In this document: piece after piece, positions 11,858-22,525 of the stretch
Layout: every line of letters starts with the position of its first letter
Position numbering within the stretch: position 1 is the stretch's first letter
From: Gymnopus androsaceus JB14
Taxonomy: Eukaryota; Basidiomycota; Agaricomycetes; Agaricales; Omphalotaceae
Direction: 5' to 3'
DNA: 64,000 bases
Assembly (NCBI GenBank): GCA_009733575.1
Contig: ML769567.1
Span: forward strand, 62,001 to 126,000
The notes under the pieces: generated by a model
The model's input: only the letters and a program-made list of their open reading frames with translations
Databases searched by the model: none
What the model was told of the DNA's origin: nothing
Program-made: the position numbers and the translations under genes

Positions 11858-13230
11858 GGGAGTACCGAAGTGGTCAAAACCAAGCTTGTTTTATCTCAGC
11901 AAAAAAATAAAGTGGTGTCATGCAGAAAATAAACCGGCCGGATGCGGTAAACTTGATTCCGGAAGTATTTAGAACTAGGCGCTGGGACTAGACTCAATGA
12001 TAAGCGCCCACTGGAACGATCCAGACACAAATGTAGATCGTAGCAACTCAAAGATGACGACGAACTTGAAACTCCTCAAACAATGATAAAGACAGCCAGG
12101 AAAAGCCGTTCAGCATTCTCGAAGGGCAAGAAGCCCCAGAGCTTGAGCAAGATCGAGAAAAGTGTACCTATGGACATTTTCCTTCGAGGTGAGCGTGTAC
12201 TTTCATCATGAGGTTTAGCAGAGAAGCCGTCATAACCAGGCGACCTTCTTCGACTCGCCCGCATTGCGCCCATTATCGATTATCAGCACCTCGAAGGATC
12301 TACGGAGCATTCTGCACACGAGTCAGGTTCAACACGCCCGAGCTTTCAATACCACTGTAATCTTGTACCAGACTGCTACAACTCCTGTTAGAACTGCATG
12401 AGCAAAAGAAAGTGTAAAAAGGTGCTTGAGCCTTTCAAATGAGATATTGCAGCGCTTCACGACTGCGTATTACACTCTGCCGATCTAAATACACCGTTAA
12501 TACAGGCTCAATACATTGGATGAGGGCGAGGCTCAAGGATCATTGAACCTAGATGGTCGTGTAGCGAGAATATTTCTGGAGGCTTCTTTGTCTTTGTTGT
12601 CATCAACTTGCACTGAACGACCAATCCAGAAATCCAGAAATCGGCAACTTCAGACGTACCGTGCAAACCTCCACAGCGGAGATTTATCAAGCTATATTCA
12701 ATGCACAACGAAGAACGAGTCGCATGGCTGGAATGTATGAAGAAGAGCAAGAAATGCGGTCGCGGGTAAGAACTGTAGGGCAGATTTCATATTACCGCTG
12801 CTCTTTACTGTTGGCACTCAACGCGAAAAAATAATGATGATGATGCACATACACTTTACGGTTTGTTCAGGTCCCACCTCCCTCTGGCGTTCTAAGTGAG
12901 ATCCTTGAAACTATATAGCGCACGTCCTAAAAATTGACCAATATTCTTGAAAACATTCTGTTTCTCATATGATATAGACTCCGCGCCAGCCAAGCGCTTC
13001 GAAGGATGAATCGAGCACGTTTGATTTATCTGCTTACTTCTGCCGCCAGGATTGGGTGCCGAACGGTCGAGCATAAGCAATTTTCGGGTATAAATCAGCG
13101 GAAAGTTTCGAACAGAAGAATGAATCTTATATATGTTAACATCAGGGAGGTAGGCACGGCATGTGGAGTAAAAAAAACAAGAAGTAAGAAAAATTTGAAG
13201 CCGTACAGACCAACGTGCTTGTCCACTCCG
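11771..13230. repeat. Segmental duplication, copy 1 (ERG3 5' end + F-box relic)
   Basis: This block matches 18918-20385 in the same orientation over about 1.46 kb, with scattered substitutions and small indels. It starts inside ERG3 exon 1, runs through the ERG3 start and promoter, an F-box pseudogene on the plus strand and a non-coding tail, and ends near 13230. This copy is attached to the intact ERG3, so it is the likely source and the other copy the derivative. Confidence 0.88.
12060..12775 (+). pseudogene. F-box family pseudogene (relic 1)
   Basis: Seen on the plus strand are degraded pieces in the order of the F-box genes further right: a lysine-rich N-terminal segment (KARKSRSAF-like) followed by VPMDIF and a GTGAG donor near 12189; DLLRLAR near 12241 separated by an insertion from STSKDLRSIL; NCMSKRKCKKVL near 12390, the zinc-finger exon; LNLDGRV near 12547; and TSTAEIYQ...EEEQEMRSR ending at a GTAAG donor near 12766. 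Frames differ between pieces and stops intervene, so it cannot encode the protein. The copy at 19200-19915 shows the same lesions, so the gene was already dead before the block was duplicated. Confidence 0.8.
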
Positions 13231-14190
13231 TTCCCAAGTCCTCGCATCTCGCATCTTTACTCTCGATTGACCGTGTTCGACATATATACACACTTAACAG
13301 GCGGTCATCCGGCGTCTCAATAGTCGATCCTTTTACTCTGGAAGTTGATACAGTGACGGCGGAAATTGATGAACCACCTGTCCATTGGGCTGCTGCCAAA
13401 GGGGTTCATCAATTTCTGTCGTCACTGTAATGACCTTCAGGGGGTTGTTTGGGGGTCTCTCAGAATCCACAGCAATCTAGGTAGGTGCTGCTCTTACACT
13501 AGCCAATGTAGTATTAACACAGTTTATTTTCAGCTGCAGGAGTTGACCATGGTCACCCACGTAGCGTGGATGCTCAACCTGAGTCTACCTCTCTCCTCAT
13601 TTGAGCCCCAAGTAAAAAGGGTGTGAGACTTGATAGATCTGGCTCCGAGCTCGTCTCAACACCACGCTCATCCACGATTCTGGTCAATTACTTTGGCTGG
13701 GAGGTCTCTATCCAGAAGAACTAGTGAAGAGATACAGGGAGAGTAAATATGTTATTATATCTTTTTTCTTCTTTTTTTCTTCCATCGATATTCCTTATTT
13801 TACATCAGGTTATTAATCCAACTGGCAGCTTCTAGCAAAAAGCGGACTAGAAGCGGCTTCCTTGTGTATTGGCAAAATCTGTAGTGGGGACCCCAATGGT
13901 TTACAATGTCGGTCAACGTTTCTCTGAGCCTTGGAGCAGTATATATACCCGAAAGCGTATGTTATCTATCTTTTCTTTGGTTCAGCAACGCCATTGACTG
14001 GAAAATGATGAACTTCTCTTTGCAGTAAACATCCTACATCCTATACAGGGTATATCTGACGTACAGGCGATAAAAAGTGCACTCGTTCAGGAGCTAAAAC
14101 TTCCTTCGCACTCATTGCCTACTCTATTCCTCGGGTGTGGACTGAAATACTTCGAAAATCAGCCAAGGATAATTCAATTGACACTCGGCT
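13215..14190 (+). pseudogene. Degenerate fragment of an NRPS-like thioester reductase
   Basis: Seen: in order on the plus strand are pieces equivalent to the reductase at 45839-47408: ASLLSIDRVRHIYTLNRRSS at about 13250; an acceptor followed by LQELTMVTHVAW and LPLSSFEPQVK at about 13535-13620; LLAKSGLEAASL at about 13840; GKICSGDPNG at about 13880; MSVNVSLSLGA at about 13905; and ALVQELKLPSHSLP at about 14080. The same intron position before LQ(Q)ELTMV is kept. The 5' end overlaps the end of the segmental duplication and shows no adenylation or carrier domain. Frames change between pieces, so it is a dead copy. Confidence 0.82.
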
Positions 14191-14624
14191 GATTTTGTAA
14201 GAACGCTGTATGATTTTGCTCATTGCTATCAACTAAAGCCGTTGCTATCACGGAGAGCTGGTAAAGTTCATTATGTATCGATAAGTACGGTCTTTTTAAA
14301 TAAGAGTAGTTAGGTGTGTTGGGTGTTGTTCTGGTTTACGGCGTCGCTACCGTTGTTAACAGATTTTGGCTTTTAACTTGCTTCTACCGGAGTCCCTGTT
14401 TGCTACCATTATCGGTATTTGTGTTCGTCTTGAAGGATTTGCTTGTGCTGCTCCTGGTAAAAACCTCTGACGTTCCTTCTCGAGCGAGATCACAACGCCC
14501 AAGTGCTTGGTTGGTAGGCATTGAAAGGCGCAAGAAATTGTCGGAATCAGTGCAAGATCGGGGGAAAGAATCATCATGCAAAAAAATAAGTTAAGAAATG
14601 CTACCACTATTACATATTTACTGT

Positions 14625-16183
14625 TCAATCCTCGTACGTTGGAGGTGCCTCCTCCTGTTCCTCCTCCTCGCGATAAACAAGTGCCAGACGACACTTCTCT
14701 TCAGACGCATCCGATGGTTTGGTTGTATACACATCCGATCTCGATGAGCTTGATCCAGCCTAATAGGAAAGGGAGTCTCAGGAATGCCCGAAAACAGAAA
14801 TAAGCGATGCTTACCGTTTCAGAAGGAACAACATTACTACCACCATAAGACAAGACTACCTGCCCTGGGGCCAAGAATGAGTTTTTTCCCACAGCAGGAC
14901 CAGTTCCAGCAGTGGGCGCTTGGTAACTGCTCTCTCGATTGCCGACATCGCTGTTGAAACCGGTGTAAGCACCACTGGCAGCAGCAGCAGCCGTGATGCT
15001 TGCCATCGCAGATGAGTCATCCCATGGATTGTAGGATTGGTATCTCTGGTCAGGATCATACTGTACACCCGGTTGACCGTGCTCTGAGAACGACGACATC
15101 GGATTCATGTGAGGAGCAGTGCTTGCATATTGGTGAGCACTAACAGCGCCAAGTCCGGCACCAACACCAGCAGCACCAGCGGTAGAAAAAGAGCTGGTGC
15201 TGTAATACGACATCGTGTTCGGATTCTGGTTTGAGGGGTTTCCGAATGAATCTGGACTGCCAAAAGGAGCCGGAGGCGACTGGGGAGGTGCACCGGCGTA
15301 GGATTTTCCCTCAAACGTCCGCGAGCTCCCGGCAGTTCCACCTGCACCCCCGACAAATGCAGCGGGCCCACCGGCCCCAGACACAAGATTTTTCTGATCA
15401 TTGCTGTTGCGTCGTCGGCGGGTGAATATGGCAATACTTATAATGATGAAAGCGAGAGCTAGACCACCTACGGCGGCACCAACAATGACGGCAGTATGGC
15501 TTTTAGACTTAGGCTTGGAGGTAGAGTCAGAAGCAGAAGTACTTGAAGAAGAGGCCGAGGTAGCAGTCGACGATGCTGATGACGATGTGGTTGAATTTGC
15601 GACCGTGTAGCTTTTAGCAAAAAATCAGCCTTTGATGAAAATATTTGATACGAAGAGGAGATTCACATAATAGCATCGAGAACCATCCATTCTTCAATGT
15701 TCCAGAATGAGATATATAGAGTGTGCGACGTATTACTCAGGTTAGGCACACCCCACACAACGGCAGATGCAATATCCTCTGATCCACCGGCCGTGGTATG
15801 GGTGAGATCTTGCAAGGGGATGCCTACGGGAGAGGCGCTATCGACCCCAGCTTGGATCCCGACTGCATAAGGCCAAAGGGGAGCCATAATATAGACAGCA
15901 GTCCCTGTGGGCAGAGGGAATAAGTTGGGAGAGACGTATGAAGAGGAGGGGAATACATACCAGTGAAGGTAAAGTTCGCAGTTGAGGTGTTGGAGCCCGA
16001 AAGATGATGGTAGCCTCCATAGTCAAGACTACTGAACGTGCTGATGATCCAACCATCCGAATACTGGATAGAGCTGTCGTTATCGTCAACGGTGAAATTC
16101 GTGTCTGCCAAAATGGGCTCGAAAGATTTAAACAAAGCCAAAATCAAGAGTAGACGTGAGGAAAGGGAATAAAGGCGTGGCAT
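14625..16183 (-). CDS. Single-pass membrane protein with secreted-type ectodomain and C-terminal PPxY motif
   Basis: Function unknown. Seen: the start at 16183 gives a signal peptide (LLLILALFKSFEPILA), then an ectodomain of about 140 residues with N-glycosylation sites (TNFT, NTST, NLSNTS). A serine/threonine-rich stalk follows, then one membrane helix (TAVIVGAAVGGLALAFIIIS) with a stop-transfer RRRR, then a long glycine/serine/proline-rich cytosolic tail. Four exons join cleanly. The last exon (ending at 14625) closes with EEAPPTYED, a PPxY motif known to bind WW domains of Rsp5/NEDD4 ubiquitin ligases. This architecture resembles agaricomycete SKG6/AXL2-like membrane proteins. Two further genes at 27.4-30.9 kb have the same architecture and tail motif. 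Confidence 0.85.
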
Positions 16184-16236
16184 TTGAATGGGTCGCAAAA
16201 GTAGAAATTGAACAAAAGGTAAAAGAAAATGTTTCA

Positions 16237-16663
16237 AACTACTCTGTGAGTGGGATGAGGAGAAAGAAAGAAAGAACTATCAATCTGGGGCTGGAACTTG
16301 GGCGCTCTGAGATCGGGCTTGATGGGATTGGCAGATCTGCTAAGGTAAATTATTTTATTGATTACCGCGCCTCGAGGCCAAAGGGAAGCGAAGGATACTT
16401 GACGGTGGCGGATAAGTATCACCAAACAGCTAAAATGGCACAAGGCTCATGGGTTGAAAAGGAGTGGGGAACAAAGCGGGAGGATAAGCTCAAAGTCCTC
16501 CGTGTTGCTGTTGAGAAGTATGTTGCTGGAATACATCTACCGGGTTCACAGACGGAGAGTTGGCTGGAGAAGATGATGATCCAGAGGTAACGGTGCAGGA
16601 TTTGCCAGTGGAGGAGTTTGACTCTGATGGGTATGATTCTGAGGAGAAATATTATAAGTAATG
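16237..16663 (+). other. Possible small gene or 3' exon with acidic tail, uncertain
   Basis: A plus-strand lysine-rich frame runs to 16590. An overlapping frame then gives a strongly acidic C-terminal stretch (GEDDDPEV...EFDSDGYDSEEKYYK) ending in TAA near 16663. Codon pattern and acidic tail look coding-like, but I found no start codon, domain or clear splice chain, and the region overlaps nothing known. It may be the remnant of a 3' exon. Confidence 0.2.
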
Positions 16664-16908
16664 GTATATTTTGTTATATAAATATTCGTATAGCTCTCAA
16701 GTACAATAATAACTAGTTTCATTGACCTGTAATCCATGGGAGAGATGAAAAATAAGGATAGAATGTTCATGGAGACAATTTCGACGCGATCAGAGTAAGC
16801 GCCCGCTTAGTCAGCGCATCCTCAATCTCGCAGCCGCTGCCCATAGCCGGAATTTAGTGCGTCGTCCAGGTCATCATGATATTTATCCGAGTCGTCCGAG
16901 TCGCTTAT

Positions 16909-18498
16909 CTACCTAAGTCTGTCTTTGCAACATGGCTGCAGGAGTACGCACATACACAAGTCAGCATTGGCCAAGGCCCAACGACACCAAAAAAGAAAAA
17001 AGAATATCACTCACGCATCCTTCGTCAGAAAGACGAGTCTGCTTGTGTTTGGTCAACATTTGTACTAGCTCTTTTTTCACCGTGTTTTTCCAAACTTCAG
17101 GAGGGACAGGTAAGACTACAGAGAGACTCGGAGAGCAAGCCAGGGGCAAAAAGTCTTACTGCGGTCAGTGAGTTTCTTGCTTTGATACACCAGTTTATGC
17201 CAAGTGAATCTATCATAACCCCGAGGATGAATAATGATCTCCGCTTCTTCACGCCATCCAAGCTCCCCCAGTCGATTGAGGATACTAAATATAAAGGAAT
17301 GTTGAACAATGTCAAGGAATGGGAATTTATATTGAAACTTACTCCGCTTTTCTTTGCCCACGGATTACAGCAAGTTCTTGATCACGAGCCTGTATTCCCT
17401 TCCATTCCCAATCCCTGCAAAGGATTCCATGCTGCAGAATATAATGTGGTCAAGGTAAAACTGTAATTGGTCGGCGCTTTTACCTGCTCCTGCACTTTAT
17501 GTAATTTCTTCATGCGATCAAGCCATGCAATTTGCTCTTCATCACTTTCAAGTGCATCGAATCCAGCCTTGTACATCCTTACTGTGGAGGTTGGCACCAT
17601 GCGATAAGTCATATGGTCTGCATTAATCGTTGAGTGCAGACTGAACGCCGTTAAGCATGAAAAATGACCGACCCTTTCCAACAATAAACACATGCGGAAT
17701 CACATCCACTAGACGATCATCTAAGTTCAATGATACTTTCACATCATCCCAGGCAGTAAACCTGCATTTTTTCCATGTTATTATGTATCCAGATGAGCGA
17801 GCTGTAATACACACAGGTGTGAATAGCATGTCTTGCAACATCTCATTTGCAAAGCCCAAAGCACCCCTACAAATTTCATTTTCCGCAAGCAGTTCTGATA
17901 GGAGTTGCAGCAATTCGCTACAAGAGTAGAGGGAGAAGACTTACATGACAATAGGAGTCAAAGAAAACCAAGTGGGCATACTGCGGTTCGCTCAAATCAT
18001 CCGGAAGAGAAGGAAGACCATGATCTACATTCGACCGGGCGGCGCGCCAGACACTCTCGGACGATTTGCTCATTAGGACGTTACGTAGATTCTTTGAGGT
18101 GCGGGCGAGTCGAAGAAGGTCGCCTGGATCAAGGTGCATAAAGATCTAATATATTTGAGTCAATCTGCAGAAACCATGAAAACACGCATGCTCACCTCGA
18201 AGAATATGTCCAAAGGCGCGTCTTTTGCAAGTTTCTCCAAGAGTCCGAACTTGCCTCGAACTTTCCTAAATTCCCGAGGCATCTTCTTCTTCTCCTTCGA
18301 GAGTGCCACAGCAGCAGGCTCTTCATCTTCATCAGAACGGCTTTTCTTAGCTTTCTTTTTCACGCTTGTTCGAGAAGGCTCTTCCTCAGCATCGTCGAGT
18401 TCTTCGCTCCTGCGACGCTTGCGATCTTCGGTACTGGGACCAGCAGAAGCCGACTGTATGTCTTTGGATTTGTCTCGGAGTCGAAGAGAGCGCCTCAT
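16909..18498 (-). CDS. F-box protein A with CCCH-like zinc-binding exon
   Basis: Likely a substrate receptor of SCF ubiquitin ligases. Seen: nine exons join in frame (18498-18196, 18145-17945, 17894-17815, 17761-17673, 17617-17484, 17431-17343, 17284-17160, 17094-17015, 16935-16909). The N-terminus is basic and KR-rich (nuclear-like); the F-box core LDIFFE/IFMHLDPGDLLRLARTSK straddles intron 1; exon 3 gives YCH/NCLRK...LWALQMRCCKTC, a cysteine/histidine cluster. Exon 5 lacks about five residues (KRPH region) present in copies B and C. The terminal exon reads PCCKDRLR then stop. An alternative frame just beyond encodes an acidic SDDSDKYHDDLDD tail ending at 16822, so the true 3' end is uncertain. 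This is the only copy in the cluster without an obvious frame break. Confidence 0.75.
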
Positions 18499-18602
18499 GA
18501 AGGTAAGAGCAAAGAAGGGATGCGTATCAAAACCCGTCTGATGACAGTCACGTCGCTCGTGGTCACGGACTCACGGACCTCCTCCAAAGAGAATGTTGGC
18601 CC

Positions 18603-18688
18603 AAAGCCAATTTCGGCTTGTTCTCGCTCAACAAGGTCATTCTGAGTCTCTTTGGCGCTTGGTGGACAGGAGCATCGGTCTAGACTGG
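18603..18688 (+). repeat. Invertible-looking promoter segment, orientation 1 (upstream of F-box A)
   Basis: An 86-bp segment beginning AAAGCCAATTTCGG and ending GGTCTAGACTGG lies about 105 bp upstream of the F-box A start. The reverse complement of the same segment lies at the equivalent position upstream of F-box B, whereas sequence on both sides is collinear between A and B. Confidence 0.85.
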
Positions 18689-18917
18689 CCGCACTTGTAA
18701 TTCATTTCGAGCCGTAGGGAGCTCGTTGACGCTTAGACCTAATGAATAGTTCATCTGAATACTCGAATTGGAGAGCGAAAAGTTCAAACAGAAGAATCTC
18801 GTTGGCAGGTAGTACCGTTATACTATACATGCGTTACGAATGTGATGAGAGCTATTTGAGAATGCCAGGGGGAGAAAAAAAAATCGAAAAGCGTATAAGA
18901 ATAGATAAGAATGCGGT

Positions 18918-20385
18918 TTCAATTGGAAGAGCAGCTAGAGACAAGAGTTTGCTGTAAGCCGCGTCGAACACATAGGTGTCTGCGATGTCGAGGACAAGAT
19001 CCATGAGAGTACCGAAGTGGTCAAAACTAAGCTTGTTTTATTTCAGCAAAAAAATTAAGTGGTGTCATGCAGAAAATAAACCGGCCGGATGCGGTAAACT
19101 TGATTCCGAAAGTATTTAGAGCTAGGCGCTGGGACTAGACTCAATGATAAGCGCCCACTGGTTGAACCGAAGAATGTCCTCAGTGCTCACAGCAGATCGT
19201 AGCGAAGAACTCAAAGATGACGACGAACTTGAGACTCCTCAAACAGTGATAAAGAAAGCTAGGAAAAGCCGTTCAGCATTCTCGAAGGGCAAGAAGCCCC
19301 AGAGTTTGAGTAAAGATCGAGAAAAGTGTACCTATGGACATTTTCTTCGAGGTGAGCGTGTATTTTCATCAGGAGGTTTAGCAGCTCAACCGTCATAACC
19401 AGACGACCTTCTTCGACTCGCCCGCATTGCGCCCATTATCGATTATCAGCACGTCGAAGGATCTACGGAGCATTCTGCAGACGAGTTGAGCGATCCTCAG
19501 GGCTCAATACGCCCGAGATTTCAATACCACTGTAATCTTGTACCAGACTGCTACAACTCCTGTTAGAACTGCATGAGCAAAAGAAAAAGTAAAAGGTTTC
19601 AAATGAGATGTTGCAGTGCTTCACGACTGCGTATTACACTCTAAAAACACTCTGTTAACACATTGGACGGGGGCCTAGATGGTCGTGTAGCGAGAAATCG
19701 CCGCCGAGAATCTTTCAGGAGGCTTCTTTCATTGTTGTTATCTACTTGCACCCAACGACCAACCCAGAAATCGGCAAACTCAGACTGCCCAAACATGTAC
19801 CTTGCAAACCTCCACAGCGGAGATTTATCAAGCTATATTCCATGCACAACGAAGACCGAGTCGCATGTCCGGACTGTATGAAGAAGAGCAAGAAATGCGG
19901 TCGCGGGTAAGAACTGTAGGGCAGATTTCGTAACACCTGTATAGCAGGCTGCTCTTTATGGTCGGTGGCACTCAACGCGAGAAATAATAATAATGATAAT
20001 GCAAATACACATTGCGGTTTGTTCAGGTCCCACCTCCCTCTGGCGTTCTAAGTGAGATCCTTGAAACTACATAGCGCACGTCCTAAAAATTGACCAATAT
20101 TCTTGAAAACATTCTGTTTCTCATATGATATAGACTCCGCGCCAGCCAAACGCTTCGAAGGATGAATCGAGGATGTTTCATTTATCTGCTTACTTCTGCC
20201 GTCAGGATTGGGTACCGAACGGTCGAGCATAAGAAATTTTCGGGCATAAATCAGCGGAAAGTTTCGAACAGAAGAATGAATCTTATTTATGTTAAGGACA
20301 TCAGGGAGGTAGGCAATGTGGAGTGAAAAAAACAAGAAGGAAGAAAAGTCTGAAGCCGTACAGATCAATGTGCTTGTTCACTCCG
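18918..20385. repeat. Segmental duplication, copy 2 (partial ERG3 5' end + F-box relic)
   Basis: Same-orientation copy of 11771-13230, inserted between F-box units A and B. It includes the first codons and promoter of ERG3 but none of the body of that enzyme. The left junction at AAGAATGCGG is where the homology between the A and B units stops; the right end abuts the 3' end of F-box B. Confidence 0.88.
19200..19915 (+). pseudogene. F-box family pseudogene (relic 2)
   Basis: Copy of relic 1 with the same order of pieces: ELKDDDELETPQTVIKKARK near 19210, the VPMDIFF region followed by GTGAG at about 19350, TSKDLRSIL near 19452, the cysteine exon remnant near 19555, LDGRVAR near 19675, and a TSTAEIYQ...EEEQEMRSR exon ending at a GTAAG donor near 19906. 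Stops and frame changes prevent translation of a complete protein. Confidence 0.78.
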
Positions 20386-20455
20386 AGTCATAGCCGGACT
20401 TTAGTGCGTCGTCCAGGTCATCATGATATTTATCCGAGTCGTCCGAGCCGCTTTT

Positions 20456-22059
20456 CTACCTGACACTGTCTTTGCAACATGGCTGCAGGAGTACGCACAT
20501 ACACAAGTCAGCATTCGCCAAGGCCCAACGACACCCAAAAAATACCACTCACGCATCCTCCGTAAGAAAGACGGTTCGTTTTGTGTTTGGTCAACATTTG
20601 TACTAGCTCTCTTTGCACCGTATTGTTCCAAACTTCAGGAAGGACGAGTAAGTCTACAGAGAGACTCGGAGTGTAAGCCAGGTGCAAAAAGTCTTACCGC
20701 GGTCAGTGAGTTTCTTGCTTTGATGCACCAGTTTATGCCAAGAGAAATTATCATAACCCCGAGGATGAATAATGATCTCCGCTTCTTCACGCCATCCAAG
20801 CTCCCCCAGTCGATTGAGGATACTAAATATACAGGAATGTTGAACAATGTCAAGGAATGGGAATTTATGTTGAAACTTACTCCGCTTTTCTTTGCCCACG
20901 GATTACAGCAAGTTCTTGGTCGCGAGCACGCTTTTTCTTGCATTCCCAATCGCGGTAAAGGACTTCATACTGCAAAATATAACGTGTTCAAGGTAAGACT
21001 GTAATTGGTTGGTGCTTTCTTACCTGCATCTGCATTCGCTGTATTTTCTTCATGCGATCAAGCCATGCAATTTCCTCTTCATCGCTTTTAAGTCCATCGA
21101 ATTCGGCCTTATAATTCCTTGCTGTAGAGACTGACACCATACGATAACTCATATAGTGTGGCCGTTTATCAATTTCTGCATTAATTGCCATTGAGTACAG
21201 GTTGAACGCCGCTAAACATGAAAAATGACCGACCATGTCCAGCAACAAACACGTATGGAATCACATCCGCTAGACGATCATCAACGTTCAATGATTCTTT
21301 CACCTTGTCCAAGGTAGTGAGCCTATATTCCTTGCATGTTAATAGAGATTCAGATGAGCAAGCTGTAATACACACAGGTGCGAAGCACATGTCTTGCAGC
21401 ATCTCATTTGCAAGACCCAAAGCACCTTTTCGCATTTTCTTTGGCGCAGGCAGTTCTGATAGGAGTTGCAGCAATTTGATACAAGTAGAGGGAGAAGACT
21501 TACATGACAATAGGAGTCAGAGAATACCAAGTGGGCATATTGCGGTTCACTCAAATCATCCGGAAGAGGAGGGAGACCATGATCTACATTCGACCGAGCG
21601 GCGCGCCAGGCGCTCTCGGACGATTTGCTCATCAGGACGTTACGTAGATTTTTTGAGGTGCGGGCGAGTCGAAGAAGGTCGCCTGGATCAAGGTGCATAA
21701 AGATCTAATATATTTGAGTCGATCTGCAGAAACCATGAAAACACGCATGCTCACCTCGAAGAATATATCCAAAGGCGCGTCTTTCGCAAGTTTCTCCAAG
21801 AGTCCGAACTGCCTCGAACTTTCCTAAATTCCCGAGGCATCTTCTTCTTCTCCTTCGAGAGTGCCACAGCAGCAGCAGGCTCTTCATCTTCATCAGAACG
21901 GCTTTTCTTAGCTTTCTTTTTCACGCTTGTTCGAGAAGGCTCTTCCTCGGCATCGTCGAGTTCTTCGCTCCTCCGACGCTTGCGATCTTCGGTACTGGGA
22001 CCAGCAGAAGCCGACTGTATGTCTTTGGATTTATCTCGGAGTCGAAGAGAGCGCCTCAT
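20456..22059 (-). pseudogene. F-box gene B, frameshifted copy of A
   Basis: Paralogue of A with the same exon layout: basic N-terminus at 22059, IFMHLDPGDLLRLARTSK exon, NCLRQRKCEKVLWVLQMRCC exon, DKRPHYMSYRMVSVST exon, YRDWECKKKRARDQEL exon and ILNRLGELGWREEAE exon. Break: near 21810 one base is missing relative to A, so VRGKFGLLEKLAKDAP becomes VRGSSDSWRN and the frame closes before the F-box. All downstream exons and splice sites remain well conserved, so the lesion is either recent or a sequence error. The end at 20456 follows the same stop as in A; an acidic SDDSDKYHDDLDD stretch in another frame runs to 20378. Confidence 0.75.
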
Positions 22060-22156
22060 GAAGGTAAGAACAAAGATGGGACGCTTATCAAAACCGTCTG
22101 ATCACAGTCACGTCGCTCGTGTCACGGTTCTCCTCCAAGAGAAAGTTAGCCAGACT

Positions 22157-22235
22157 CCAGTCTAGACCGATGCTCCTATTCACCAAGCGCCAAAAGAATA
22201 ACCTCGTCGAGCGAGAACAAGCCGAAATTGGCTTT
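22157..22235 (-). repeat. Invertible-looking promoter segment, orientation 2 (upstream of F-box B)
   Basis: A 79-bp segment that is the reverse complement of 18603-18688, apart from a 7-bp indel and a few substitutions. Collinear homology to the A promoter flanks it on both sides, so the segment itself, not the whole promoter, has been turned round. Confidence 0.85.
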
Positions 22236-22525
22236 GCACTTATAATTCGTTTTGAGCCGATATTTAATGAGTAGAGAGCTCGTTGACGCTTAAACCCGAT
22301 GAATAGTTCATCTGAATATTCGAATTGGAGAGCGAAAAGTTCAAACAGAAGAATCTCGTTGGAGGTAGTACCGTCATACTATATACATGCGTTACTAATG
22401 TGATAATGAGAGCTATTTGAGAATGCCAGTGGGAGAAAAAAAAACGAAAAGCGTATAAGAATGCGGTCTAGAAAGGGAAGGGGTATTCATCAGAGTCGTA
22501 GTCGGAGTAGCCATGCATGTACTCG

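Noticed and set aside
16822..16908. Acidic SDDSDKYHDDLDD tail as the certain C-terminus of F-box A
   Set aside because: It lies after an in-frame stop in the best splice model and in a different frame; kept only as an alternative end.
16876..17466. 196-codon plus-strand open frame across the F-box A locus (also 20423-21004 across B)
   Set aside because: It is the antisense shadow of the conserved F-box exons; conservation between the two copies follows from the duplication.
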